DNA of 18,564 nt from JACRPZ01 sp040758255 (GTDB taxonomy: Bacteria > Nitrospirota > Thermodesulfovibrionia > UBA6902), in contig JBFLVX010000031.1 in assembly GCA_040758255.1 (NCBI GenBank), positions 1 through 18,564 of the forward strand, read 5' to 3'. The notes beneath the pieces are model-generated. The model had not been told where the DNA came from, searched no databases, and worked only from the letters and a program-made list of their open reading frames with translations. Made by a program: the position numbers and the translations under genes. Positions 1 through 7,958 of this stretch are shown here, in pieces; position 1 is the stretch's first letter, and each line of letters opens with the position of its first letter.

Positions 1-1
1 C

Positions 2-118
2 AAAGAGAAGTTCCCTTTGTACTTAAAAGAGATGGAATTCAGATACAATAATAGAGCCAATGACATATTCACCCTGTTAGTTGAAAAACTCTGTAAAACG
101 GTACCAAAAGTTTTATAA
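2..118 (+). CDS. ISXO2-like (IS1595 family) transposase, C-terminal end only
   Basis: An open frame enters from the left edge and ends at TAA 116-118. The visible 38 residues include FPLYLKEMEFRYNNR followed by a hydrophobic tail. This matches the C-terminal signature of ISXO2-like (IS1595 family) DDE transposases, where a YL-E-EFR-N-R stretch closes the domain. The catalytic part lies outside the window, so I cannot tell whether the gene is intact. It converges on rodA with about 100 bases between the stop codons; I see no convincing terminal inverted repeat there. Family recognition rests on this short motif alone. Confidence 0.65.
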   Translation, partial: KEKFPLYLKEMEFRYNNRANDIFTLLVEKLCKTVPKVL

Positions 119-219
119 TCACCTAAACTAAATTTATTAATTGACATAACTTTATCAAACTTCTCTCTTTTTTTCAATAAAAAACTCACAACATAGAAAA
201 TATCAGGGAATAAGGGGTC
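119..219. other. Intergenic spacer between transposase end and rodA end
   Basis: AT-rich spacer between two convergent stop codons. It contains short homopolymer runs (a T run near 169-174) but no clear stem-loop terminator and no recognisable insertion-sequence end. The element boundary should be here if the transposase is part of a complete element. Confidence 0.4.
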
Positions 220-1341
220 TCAATATGATAAACAAGACCTCCGCATCCTTATGCTCTCAATAAAACCGAGAGATATAAAGTTTGAGAGCAGGGCGGTTCC
301 TCCGTAACTCATCAACGGCAAAGGCGCGCCTACCACAGGCGCCATTCCGAGGGTCATCCCTATATTGATAACAAAATAAAAAGTGAACATTGACGTTATA
401 CCTGCGGCAAGATAGCATCCGGCCTTATCGCTTGCGACCCTTGCCGTTTGAAACCCTCTTATGATAATGAATAAGTAGAGCAGAAAAAGTAATACGCTCC
501 CCATGAATCCCCACTCTTCTGCAAAGATCGCGAAGATAAAGTCCGTATGCCTCTCAGGCAGAAATCTTAACGGCCCCTGAGTCCCTTTCTGAAACCCCTT
601 GCCCATAAAGCCGCCGGAACCGATGGTGACCTTTGACTGAATGATATGATAGCCGATGCCGCGCGGGTCAACGCCAGGGTCGAGAAAGGCTACTATCCTG
701 TACTTCTGATATCCTTTTAAACTTTGAAAAAGTATATTTCCGATAAACGGCACGGATATGATCCCGATAATTACCGCCACCGCTATTATCTTCTTCCTTA
801 TCCCGAAGATCATAACCATTGAAATGAATATAAATATAAGTATGAGGGCTGTCCCAAGGTCAGGCTGCATTATTATGAGCGCAGCAGGAAATGCCAGGAA
901 TACAGCGGTTATCTTTGTCAGTTTGCGTAAGTCGAGTTCAGCCTCCTGCTCCATCTCAGAAAGATAGCGCGAAACAGCCAGAATGAAAAATATCTTAAAG
1001 AACTCAGAGGGCTGAAATGAGAAGAAGCCGAGGGATATCCATCTCTGCGCTCCCATTCCTATCCTTCCCGCAATAAGCACAATAATAAGAAGGACAACGC
1101 CGATGCCGAAAAAAATATAAGCTAACTGGAGAGGCAGTCTGTAATCCAGTCTTGCGACAAAAAAAAGGGCTAACAGGCTCAAGCCTATCCAGTTCAGCTG
1201 CTTCAGATAAAAGGACTGCTGTTCCGCGTCAAGCACCGGCCTTGTCGCGCTGTAGATCGTCATTACCCCGATCAGGGCTATGGCAAGCGCTACAAAGAGA
1301 AGCCCAAGGTCAAAATTCTTTAAAAGTCTTCGATCTATCAT
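220..1341 (-). CDS. rodA: Rod-shape SEDS peptidoglycan glycosyltransferase RodA
   Basis: RodA polymerises lipid II into glycan strands in the inner membrane as part of the elongasome and works as a pair with PBP2. The 373-residue protein is almost wholly hydrophobic, with about ten membrane segments, the normal size for RodA. SEDS signatures are visible: FSFQPSEF (about 107-114), QPDLGTA (159-165), LPERHTDFIF (261-270), which holds the Asp (D267) corresponding to the essential SEDS aspartate, and PLPLMSYGGTALL near the C-terminus. The ATG lies 1 base after the PBP2 stop codon, so translation is probably coupled. RodA rather than FtsW is favoured by the mre/mrdA context. The last residues (SCLSY) diverge from usual RodA ends, but the length is normal and nothing suggests truncation. 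Confidence 0.96.
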   Translation of the reverse strand: MIDRRLLKNFDLGLLFVALAIALIGVMTIYSATRPVLDAEQQSFYLKQLNWIGLSLLALFFVARLDYRLPLQLAYIFFGIGVVLLIIVLIAGRIGMGAQRWISLGFFSFQPSEFFKIFFILAVSRYLSEMEQEAELDLRKLTKITAVFLAFPAALIIMQPDLGTALILIFIFISMVMIFGIRKKIIAVAVIIGIISVPFIGNILFQSLKGYQKYRIVAFLDPGVDPRGIGYHIIQSKVTIGSGGFMGKGFQKGTQGPLRFLPERHTDFIFAIFAEEWGFMGSVLLFLLYLFIIIRGFQTARVASDKAGCYLAAGITSMFTFYFVINIGMTLGMAPVVGAPLPLMSYGGTALLSNFISLGFIESIRMRRSCLSY

Positions 1342-1342
1342 T

Positions 1343-3139
1343 TTAGGTTCCGGGATCAGGATTTTGCGGTACCGGCTCTTCGTTACCGCACTCGTCCTTT
1401 CCCAATTTGCAATTAAAATATTCCTCTATAACATTCTTGGCTATAGGGGCTGCGGCAGAGCCCCCGTGCCCTCCGTGCTCGACAAATACCGCCACCGCTA
1501 TCTCAGGATTCTCAACAGGGGCAAAGGCAACAAACCAGGCGTGGTCCCTGTATTCTTCAGCATTGCCGCCCCCGTGTTCCGGCTGCGCTATCACCTGAGA
1601 AGTGCCTGTCTTGCCGCCTATGTTGACGAGGCTCGAACGCGCCCTCCCGCCTGTTCCCTCTGTAACAACACCGGCAAGAGCCCTTTTTAATAAGAACACA
1701 TTTTCTGGCTTTAAGTTAACACTCTTCTCAGTATTATTTTCAAAAAAGAAGTCCTTTAATATATGCGGCCTGTAAAGCTTCCCTCCGTTAACCGCTGAGG
1801 AGACGAGCCTCGCCATCTGAATCGGAGTTGCGGTCATGTACCCTTGGCCTATTATTGCGTTAAGCGTCTCACCTTTATACCATTTCTCTTTCTTGGTCTT
1901 GAGTTTCCATTCGGTTGTGGGGACTGTGCCTGACCTCTCGCCTTCAAGTTCAATGCCTGAAGGCTTTCCAAGCCCGAAATCAGAGGCATAACGGGCGAGC
2001 TTGTCAATAGAGATCCTCTTGCCTATCTCATAGAAATAGACGTCGCATGAACCGACAATCCCCCTGTAGAGATCTACGCCGCCTCCATGTCCGCCGTCTT
2101 TCCAGCACCTGAATCTCCTGCCGAAATTAATAGAGCCGCTGCAGTTAACACTGGTGCTGTCAGTTATTAATCCCTCTTCCAGAGCTGCGATTGCGGAGAC
2201 GATCTTAAATGTAGAGCCCGGCGGATACTGGCTCTGAATCGCCCTGTTCAGAAGAGGTTTCCGGGGGTCATTCAGCAATGTCTGCCAGTCTCTGTAATTT
2301 ATGCCTTTTGCAAAGAGGTTAGGATCAAAAGCGGGCGCGCTCGCAAGCGCAAGCACCTCGCCGGTATTGGCGTTGAGAACAACCACTGCACCTGTGCTGC
2401 CAAGCAAACTCTTCTCAGCTTCCTGCTGAACATTCTTATCAATGGTAAGCCTTATATCTCTTCCCTTAACAGGGTCATTAATACCCATATCCTTAATAAC
2501 CCTGCCAACTGCGTCAACCTCGATTATCTTCTTGGCAGCCGTGCCCCTTAATAAGGTGTCATAATTCTTCTCTGTTCCCCACTGGCCTACAAACGCCTCT
2601 CTGGGTACATCATCGTACTCAGGCGAGTTAGCCTGCGCAAGCGTGAGGCGTCCGAGATAGCCTATGACATGGCTGGCAAGCTGTCCGTATATGTAATCCC
2701 TGCTGACCGTCACATCAACCTGAAGACCGGGAAAATCAATCCTTCGAGCCTCAGCCATGGCAACGTCTTTGAAAGTAACGTTCTGCTTCAGCCTGACCGG
2801 TTCAAGCGAGCCCTTGCCTCCCTTCTTTATCCTCGCCATTACATCCTCAGGCTCAAGCCCTATGAGCCTGCCGAGCGCCGCAAGACTCATATTGTCCTTC
2901 GGCAGGTCCTCCCTGTGAAATGAGATGTCGAATGACTGGACATTTCTTACAAGCGGGAGATTATTCCTGTCGTATATTATTCCTCTTGGCGCAGGCGTTT
3001 CCACAAACCTCAGCCTGTTGCTTTCAGCGAGAGTCCTGTACTTCTCCCCCTTGATTATCTGGAGGTCCCAGAGCCTGATAAGAAAGGCGCCGAAGATGGT
3101 GAGAACAATATAAATGCCTATGACTATCCTTCTGTCCAT
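1343..3139 (-). CDS. mrdA: Penicillin-binding protein 2, elongasome transpeptidase
   Basis: Class B PBP that crosslinks peptidoglycan during lateral wall growth, anchored in the inner membrane with a periplasmic catalytic domain. The 598-residue protein has an N-terminal membrane anchor (about 5-22), the APRGIIYDRN motif of the PBP dimerisation domain (50-59), and a transpeptidase domain with S309-T-F-K312 (active-site serine in PPGSTFK), S364-C-D366 as second motif, and K510-T-G512 in GGKTGTS. The C-terminal tail after about 575 is short, with two Cys and a proline-rich end. It sits 36 bases after mreD and 1 base before rodA, the canonical elongation pair. SCD in place of SxN is normal for the PBP2 family. 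Upstream AGGT lies close to the ATG. Confidence 0.96.
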   Translation of the reverse strand: MDRRIVIGIYIVLTIFGAFLIRLWDLQIIKGEKYRTLAESNRLRFVETPAPRGIIYDRNNLPLVRNVQSFDISFHREDLPKDNMSLAALGRLIGLEPEDVMARIKKGGKGSLEPVRLKQNVTFKDVAMAEARRIDFPGLQVDVTVSRDYIYGQLASHVIGYLGRLTLAQANSPEYDDVPREAFVGQWGTEKNYDTLLRGTAAKKIIEVDAVGRVIKDMGINDPVKGRDIRLTIDKNVQQEAEKSLLGSTGAVVVLNANTGEVLALASAPAFDPNLFAKGINYRDWQTLLNDPRKPLLNRAIQSQYPPGSTFKIVSAIAALEEGLITDSTSVNCSGSINFGRRFRCWKDGGHGGGVDLYRGIVGSCDVYFYEIGKRISIDKLARYASDFGLGKPSGIELEGERSGTVPTTEWKLKTKKEKWYKGETLNAIIGQGYMTATPIQMARLVSSAVNGGKLYRPHILKDFFFENNTEKSVNLKPENVFLLKRALAGVVTEGTGGRARSSLVNIGGKTGTSQVIAQPEHGGGNAEEYRDHAWFVAFAPVENPEIAVAVFVEHGGHGGSAAAPIAKNVIEEYFNCKLGKDECGNEEPVPQNPDPGT

Positions 3140-3175
3140 ATCAACCTGTCCGGATAAACTGCGGCTGTTTACAGC

Positions 3176-3667
3176 CTAACGTACGGCTCCTCTAAGTTTA
3201 AATTTCTTGCCTTCATCTCCGCGATTAAATATAGGGTACATTAAAAGACTGAAGGCTGATGTATAAAAAATCTGAAAGATCAATGCCTCTGAAGGGGTGT
3301 TGTTAATCGGAAGGTCCGAGAATATCTCAAAACATATACGGACAACAAATATATCAAGAAGCGATAAAACAATTATCACTATGGTGTTTAAGGTAACATT
3401 CCAGTAAAAGACCTTCTCTCTTATAAGGCCTACGAGAAAACCTGTCATGGATTTGCTGAATATATTGGGGCCGAGGATAAAGCCGTTCACAGAGTCAATA
3501 AGAAAACCTGTTAAGGCCCCGTAAGCCATCCCTTTGTTCTGTCCATGTTTTAAGGAGTAGCAGCATACAAGTATGAGCATAAAATCGGGTCTTATGCCTT
3601 GAAAAAGAGTCGCCTGGAAAGAGACGCCCATCAGCGCGAAAAAGAGGTAGGGTATAACGTCCTTCAT
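3176..3667 (-). CDS. mreD: Rod shape-determining membrane protein MreD
   Basis: Small polytopic inner-membrane protein of the elongasome, thought to partner MreC. The 163 residues hold about five hydrophobic segments and the family-typical stretch LFQGIRPDFMLILVCCYSLKHGQNKGMAYGALTG compressed across positions 22-55, including the RPD motif and the glycine-rich GxxxGxLxG-like helix. MreD sequences diverge strongly, so the call depends partly on position: its ATG overlaps the mreC stop by 4 bases (ATGA), implying translational coupling. Size is close to the usual 160-170 residues. Confidence 0.92.
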   Translation of the reverse strand: MKDVIPYLFFALMGVSFQATLFQGIRPDFMLILVCCYSLKHGQNKGMAYGALTGFLIDSVNGFILGPNIFSKSMTGFLVGLIREKVFYWNVTLNTIVIIVLSLLDIFVVRICFEIFSDLPINNTPSEALIFQIFYTSAFSLLMYPIFNRGDEGKKFKLRGAVR

Positions 3668-4443
3668 CGCCTAAGTATTACAACCTCCTCAACAGCGTTA
3701 AGGTCCTGCGCCGGCTTCACCTCTATCTCCCAGAAGAACTCTCCGCTCTTCTTTGAGATATTGGTTATGTAGCCTATCAAAAGCCCCTCAGGATATATCT
3801 CGTCAAGCCCTGACGTTACAACAGGCAGCCCTATCTCTATCTCAGCATCCTGCGGAATATACTTCAGATAGCAGTTTCTGATGCCTCTTCCTTCGAGAAT
3901 GCCGTCTATGCCAAAAGGCTGTATCTTTACGGCAGCGGCTGAATTGACATCTGTGAGAAGGATAATGCTCGACTTGCCGCCTAAGACCCTATAAACCCTG
4001 CCGACAACGCCGGCAGAGGTAACCGCTGTCATATCTTTCAACACCCCGTCTGACAGCCCCTTGTTTATCCATAATACCTGAAACCAGTTGGTCGGGTCCC
4101 TCGCGAATACCTCGGCAGCGGTAACAGTGTCCGTTCTCTGGGACTTCAGTTCAAGGAGCGCCCTGAGCCTCTCATTTTCAGATTCGATCTCCGCGTACCT
4201 GCCCGCTTCACTTGCGAGTTTGCGAGCCTTATCTATAAGCCTCCTCTCTTCACTCCATCTGCCGATACCGAGAATGTTTTTGACGCCGCCGATAACAGCA
4301 GAATCCGCCTGCATGATTAAACTGAGAGGATAAACAGCGAGGTTGGAAAAGCGGCTCTCCCCTTTTAAACTCTGGTAAGTCAGCAGCGTAAAGACAAGCA
4401 GGATGAGGACAATTATAATAAAGGGTCTCTTCTTGAAGAGCAT
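3664..4443 (-). CDS. mreC: Rod shape-determining protein MreC
   Basis: Bitopic elongasome scaffold that assembles in the periplasm and activates PBP2/RodA. The 259-residue protein has an N-terminal membrane helix (about 6-24), a coiled coil rich in Glu/Leu/Arg (about 65-102, around EIESENERLRALLELKS), then the beta-barrel MreC core with DPTNWFQVLWINKGLSDGV (about 115-133), TSAGVVGRV and LLTDVNSAAAVKI. Length is on the short side of normal and the disordered C-terminal tail seen in many proteobacterial MreC proteins is missing. It starts 30 bases after mreB and overlaps mreD by 4 bases. Confidence 0.95.
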   Translation of the reverse strand: MLFKKRPFIIIVLILLVFTLLTYQSLKGESRFSNLAVYPLSLIMQADSAVIGGVKNILGIGRWSEERRLIDKARKLASEAGRYAEIESENERLRALLELKSQRTDTVTAAEVFARDPTNWFQVLWINKGLSDGVLKDMTAVTSAGVVGRVYRVLGGKSSIILLTDVNSAAAVKIQPFGIDGILEGRGIRNCYLKYIPQDAEIEIGLPVVTSGLDEIYPEGLLIGYITNISKKSGEFFWEIEVKPAQDLNAVEEVVILRR

Positions 4444-4473
4444 CTATTTTTTATAACAGCCGGGACAGGTTTA

Positions 4474-5490
4474 TCATAATGCAACCCTGCTAAGGATATC
4501 TAATTCATCCAGCACCTTTCCAACACCGTTCACAACAGCGCAGAGAGGGTCATCGGCAACGATAACAGGGAGGCCTGTCTCATGTTTTAAAAGCGCGTCG
4601 AGCCCTCTAAGGAGCGCTCCTCCTCCCGCAAGAACTATCCCCCTGTCAACTATATCGGAAGCCAGTTCAGGAGGGGTATTTTCAAGAGCGACTTTTATTG
4701 TATTTATTATTACCGCAACAGACTCGCTTAGCGCCTCTCTTATCTCATCCTCATACACTGTAACCGTCTTTGGTATGCCGGATACAAGGTCCCTGCCTTT
4801 GATATCAATTGATTTATTCTCACCATCAACCTTATAGGCGCTTCCAATCGTCCTTTTAATGAGCTCCGCTGTTCTCTCCCCGATTAGGATCTTCGTCTGC
4901 CTCTTTATATAATTCACTATCGCTTCATCCATCTTGTCCCCGCCGGTTTTGACAGCCTTGCTGTACACAACACCGTGAAGGGATATGACTGCAACATCAG
5001 TGGTCCCGCCTCCGATATCCACTATCATATTGCCCGACGGCTCGCCAATGGGAAGTCCCGCGCCAATTGCCGCAGCCATAGGCTCTTCTATAAGATATAT
5101 CTCCCTTGCGCCTGATGCTTGAGCCGCGTCCCTTACAGCACGCTGCTCAACCTGTGTTATTGCAGAAGGGACCCCGATAGCGATCCTTGGAGAGATAAAA
5201 CTCTTTCTGTTATGGACCTTCCTGATGAAGTATTTAAGCATTTCGCCAGCCATGTCAAAATCAGCTATAACCCCGTCTTTTAAAGGTCTGATCGCGGTTA
5301 TATTGGCAGGTGTTTTCCCTAACATTTTCTGCGCTTCAATGCCGACCGCGATGACCTTATCCCTCTGAGTAGCAACAACAGAAGGTTCATTGCAGACAAT
5401 CCCTTTGCCCTTTACAAAGACAAGGGTATTTGCAGTGCCGAGGTCTATTGCAAGGTCATTTGAAAACCATCCAAGTATATTTTGAAACAT
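4474..5490 (-). CDS. mreB: Cell shape-determining actin homologue MreB
   Basis: Membrane-associated actin-like ATPase that forms curved filaments and directs lateral wall synthesis. The 338-residue protein is the usual length. Nucleotide-binding motifs are intact: phosphate 1 DLGTANTLVFVKGKG (17-31), phosphate 2 DIGGGTTDVAVIS (about 158-170), and the adenosine motif LAGGGALLRGLD. The N-terminal MFQNILGWFSNDLAIDLG carries a hydrophobic stretch that could insert in the membrane. A strong ribosome binding site (GGGAGG, 5 bases before the ATG) is the best in this operon, in line with MreB being needed in excess over MreC and MreD. It lies 41 bases after the RDD gene. Confidence 0.98.
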   Translation of the reverse strand: MFQNILGWFSNDLAIDLGTANTLVFVKGKGIVCNEPSVVATQRDKVIAVGIEAQKMLGKTPANITAIRPLKDGVIADFDMAGEMLKYFIRKVHNRKSFISPRIAIGVPSAITQVEQRAVRDAAQASGAREIYLIEEPMAAAIGAGLPIGEPSGNMIVDIGGGTTDVAVISLHGVVYSKAVKTGGDKMDEAIVNYIKRQTKILIGERTAELIKRTIGSAYKVDGENKSIDIKGRDLVSGIPKTVTVYEDEIREALSESVAVIINTIKVALENTPPELASDIVDRGIVLAGGGALLRGLDALLKHETGLPVIVADDPLCAVVNGVGKVLDELDILSRVAL

Positions 5491-5531
5491 TTATTCCTCC
5501 CTGAATTAATCTAAAAAATACGGTTAAAACC

Positions 5532-5984
5532 TTAAGCGTCAACAACCATGGTTTTGGCGATCTCATCGCCGAATCTCATGCCCTTCTCGTTTCCGATAAT
5601 AATAAGCCCTTCCAGAGACAAAATTAAGATTGTAACAACAGCCGAAAGCACCCATCCCAAAAATGGGATGACCCTTAAGACGCCGTAAAGCAGAAATCCA
5701 ACAGCAAGAGGGGCGTTTCTGATAATTGATTCTTTATAGGTGCATACAGCGGATGTATCGAGGAGAAGAACTTTCAGCCCTATAATCTTCTTGCCTACGC
5801 TCCTGCCTTCAAATAACCCGTCTGCAATCAGGATGTACAACAGGCCGGCAAAATAACCCGCTACAGGTATTACCTCAAGCAGGGCGCCTGCAATCAAAAG
5901 ATCAATGCTCCTGGCGATTACTCTATTCAGAATCTTTGCTTTTACAATCGTCTCCCGCGCATTTACGGTCTCTGATGAATTCAT
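5532..5984 (-). CDS. RDD-family integral membrane protein
   Basis: Multi-pass membrane protein of the RDD family; function not known in general, with some members linked to ion exchange. Family marks are visible: Arg and Asp in the first membrane helix (LNRVIARSIDLLIAG), the GRSVGKKIIGLKV loop that follows a helix pair, and GDEIAKTMVV at the C-terminus. About four hydrophobic segments are present. I place the start at ATG 5984-5982 (150 residues). The longer reading to TTG 6008 begins upstream of the transcription start implied by the candidate promoter at 5999-6027, and neither start has a strong ribosome binding site. It is the first gene of the mre transcription unit. An RDD gene heading mreBCD is unusual and its role there is open. 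Confidence 0.85.
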   Translation of the reverse strand: MNSSETVNARETIVKAKILNRVIARSIDLLIAGALLEVIPVAGYFAGLLYILIADGLFEGRSVGKKIIGLKVLLLDTSAVCTYKESIIRNAPLAVGFLLYGVLRVIPFLGWVLSAVVTILILSLEGLIIIGNEKGMRFGDEIAKTMVVDA

Positions 5985-5998
5985 TTTAAGTTCAATCC

Positions 5999-6027
5999 AT
6001 ACTACCAAAAATGGACTTTTATTTCAA
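5999..6027 (-). promoter_or_regulatory. Candidate sigma70-type promoter for the RDD-mreBCD-mrdA-rodA operon
   Basis: On the minus strand TTGAAA (6027-6022) and TAGTAT (6004-5999) are separated by 17 bases: 5/6 and 4/6 matches to consensus. Transcription would start near 5992, giving a very short leader to the ATG at 5984. This supports that ATG over the upstream TTG. Identified by eye only. Confidence 0.45.
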
Positions 6028-6112
6028 GCAAGTTATTTTCAATAACCTGTTAATATTTAACCAAAAAATGCGCTTTAAGATAATGCGGCAGTTAACATAT
6101 AACGAACTGAAA

Positions 6113-7147
6113 TTAAGGCAGATTAACGGGAAATCCTTTTTCTTCTTTATAACACCTGATCAGTTTCTCCGCATATCTTCTCTCCACCTCAAATCCATAA
6201 TCTTCGGCGAGCTTCAGCGATCTTTCAAACGCCCTCTTAGCTTTGCCTTTATCGCCAGTTAGATAATTTAATTCACCAATCCCGAGCATGCAGTAAATCT
6301 TCCCTCGCGGATCTCTTGTCTGCTCAAAAAAGCCCGCCGCTTCATTGAAGCTCTTTGCGGCGTCTTTATATTTGCCTAACATGTTATGCGAAGTGCCTAC
6401 GCTCCAGAGAGTGTATGCATAACTGACCCTGTCGCCGATTTGCTTGTATAAAGTCTCCGCCTTCTTAAAGTTACGCAAAGCATTTTTGTAATCCCCGTTC
6501 ATACGGCAGACATTGCCAAGTCCGCAATAGGAATATGCGAGTCCGAAGCGGTCATTCAGTTTTTGAAAACTTTTATTAGCCAATGTGTAATACTTCTCGG
6601 AATCACTGAACCTTTCCGCTATCCTCGAACTGCCGCCAAGCCCGCAGTATGAATAGGCGATGCCTGACTTGTCTTTCAGCGTCCTGAACATGTTAAGCGC
6701 GGCGTGTAAATCCGTCAGCGCTCTTTTTATATCTCCCTTTATCCTGTACGTGCCCCCCTGCGCCCACGTGGAGAAGGCTTCGCCCCGCTTGTCGCGGAGA
6801 GTCTTGTATGATTTATTTGCTTTACTTATAAGCTGCAGAGCGTCCTTCCAGTTGCCTAAAGCCCGCAGAGAAAGACCGAGTCCTGCAAGCGCATCAGCAG
6901 CGGAAGATTTATCAGAGAGGATATCGGCAAGCTCTATCGCTTCCTCGTAATATTTTTTGGCATTTATGAACTCACCCTTTGCCCTGAATGTATCTGCAAG
7001 AGAAATGATGCAATTAAGCGTGCCGTCAATATCCGATTCTTTCTTGAAAAGCGCGAGGGCTTTTTGATAGAGGGCTGTCGCCTTGCCGTATTCAGCGGCT
7101 TTCCTGTGTTTCTCAGCTTGTTTAAAATATTTTATAGAATTATTCAT
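6113..7147 (-). CDS. Tetratricopeptide repeat protein, cytoplasmic
   Basis: A 344-residue protein made almost wholly of roughly 40-residue TPR units, about eight in number, with no signal peptide or membrane segment. Units share the pattern D-K/R-x-G-x-A-Y-S-Y-C-G-L-G ... G-D-Y-K-x-A-L/A followed by a helix ending in LKD or LND; the 40-residue spacing is the kinesin-light-chain/MalT-like type rather than the 34-residue classical one. Central units are very alike (AYSYCGLG occurs twice), which suggests recent internal duplication. The start is ATG 7147, with GGAG 8 bases upstream. Such proteins are scaffolds; no catalytic domain is attached. It is co-oriented with the mre operon but about 130 bases from the RDD gene and likely transcribed separately. 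Function unknown. Confidence 0.88.
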   Translation of the reverse strand: MNNSIKYFKQAEKHRKAAEYGKATALYQKALALFKKESDIDGTLNCIISLADTFRAKGEFINAKKYYEEAIELADILSDKSSAADALAGLGLSLRALGNWKDALQLISKANKSYKTLRDKRGEAFSTWAQGGTYRIKGDIKRALTDLHAALNMFRTLKDKSGIAYSYCGLGGSSRIAERFSDSEKYYTLANKSFQKLNDRFGLAYSYCGLGNVCRMNGDYKNALRNFKKAETLYKQIGDRVSYAYTLWSVGTSHNMLGKYKDAAKSFNEAAGFFEQTRDPRGKIYCMLGIGELNYLTGDKGKAKRAFERSLKLAEDYGFEVERRYAEKLIRCYKEEKGFPVNLP

Positions 7148-7613
7148 TCACCTGCTCCATCACAGAGGGAATTAAAGGCTATATTTACGGTCACCCGCAC
7201 TATTAAAGGTTAAAAGAAAGCAGAAAGTTTGTCAATTTGAGACCACTGAAAAAGTCTGGCATTACTGGCATTAAGTGTGCATAAATAGAGCAAACATAAA
7301 GTCAGGAGGGGCGATGATAAAGCAAGGATTTTGGGCAGGTCAGTTTCTACAGCCACAAATACGATGCAGTTATACCGAAAGACCATTTTTAAAAGAGACT
7401 TCAAGAGGCTGTGGACTTCGGCTATATAAAAGAGGCATGTGAGGCTTGTCTAAAAACTCATTCCAACATTCCCAAGTTAGGACAAAGCCTTTTTAATTAA
7501 AGTGGGCAGATGACCCCTGCCTTGAACCCTTTGCTGCAAGTAACAATAAAAAACCGGATTTAACCCGTTAGCAAGCTATTGAACAAGTTGTCACCATAAA
7601 GCAATGACCTGCG
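7148..7613. other. 466-base gene-free region with insertion-sequence debris
   Basis: Between the TPR gene start and the arsR stop no intact gene is visible. The middle holds the decayed transposase start described separately. The sequence at 7241-7255 (gaccactgaaaaagt) resembles the outer end of IS1182-type elements, but I find no matching inverted copy on the right, so the element is incomplete. Positions 7501-7613 show nothing I can name. Confidence 0.45.
7314..7500 (+). pseudogene. Remnant of an IS1182-like transposase, N-terminal part
   Basis: The frame from 7321 reads DFGQVSFYSHKYDAVIPKDHF, then a stop (TAA 7390-7392), then KRLQEAVDFGYIKEAC in the same frame. Together these match the N-terminus of IS1182-family transposases, whose hallmark is an IPKDHLLRK-like motif followed by a helix ending in VDFSFI. 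The ATG at 7314 follows a strong ribosome binding site (GGAGGGG, 7305-7311 area) but is in a different frame, so a frameshift near the start plus the in-frame stop have killed the gene. Similarity ends near 7440 and the rest of a transposase of several hundred residues is missing. Family call is by motif memory only. Confidence 0.55.
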
Positions 7614-7937
7614 CTACTTACTTAACCCCTTGAATGTAAATTTGCAGCAGCCGAGGTCGAGCACCTGTTCTTTGCGTGAATAACGATGCATAAGGTCTTC
7701 TGTTATGCTGTAGATTCTGCTGTTGCCGTCCTTCCTCTTTGTCACCAGCCTGCTGTTCTCAAGAACCTTAAGGTGCCGGGAGATATTGTATATCCTTATC
7801 CCGAGGACATCTGACAGGCTTGTTACAGAAGAATCGCCTTTTAAAAGTTCGTGAATAATCTGCAAACGGCTTTCATCTGCAAGAGCCTTTAAAATTACCG
7901 TCCAGTCAATAGAAGATTTTGAATATGGAGTTTTCAA
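7614..7937 (-). CDS. ArsR/SmtB-family winged-helix transcriptional regulator
   Basis: A 107-residue DNA-binding repressor candidate. The N-terminal part WTVILKALADESRLQIIHELL is the standard ArsR helix pair; LSDVLGIRIYNISRHLKVLENSRLV (about 41-65) is the helix-turn-helix; KDGNSRIYSI forms the wing. The metal-site motif ELCVCDL of ArsR/SmtB is absent (SSVTSLSDVLGI instead), but the C-terminus carries an adjacent Cys pair, DLGCCKF (C97-C98), that could bind a thiophilic ligand or sense redox; this is inference. The start is TTG 7937, supported by AAAGGA 7 bases upstream. It is divergent from the GT2 gene at 8116 and is the obvious candidate regulator of it. Confidence 0.88.
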   Translation of the reverse strand: MKTPYSKSSIDWTVILKALADESRLQIIHELLKGDSSVTSLSDVLGIRIYNISRHLKVLENSRLVTKRKDGNSRIYSITEDLMHRYSRKEQVLDLGCCKFTFKGLSK

Positions 7938-7958
7938 TAGGGCATCCTTTGTTTAAAC

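Noticed and set aside
1280..1690. 136-codon plus-strand open frame across the rodA/mrdA junction
   Set aside because: It is antisense to two well-supported genes, rich in Arg and Cys without domain pattern, and has no ribosome binding site.
5985..6008. Extending the RDD gene to TTG 6008
   Set aside because: The extra eight residues have no family similarity and lie upstream of the transcription start implied by the candidate promoter; ATG 5984 is preferred, with moderate confidence.
6032..6046. Short hairpin GTTATT-TTC-AATAAC as a terminator for the TPR gene
   Set aside because: Only six A/T-rich base pairs with no T run on the minus strand; too weak to call.
7210..7404. 64-codon minus-strand open frame in the gap between the TPR gene and arsR
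   Set aside because: It overlaps the transposase remnant on the other strand, which explains the open reading; no ribosome binding site or family motif.
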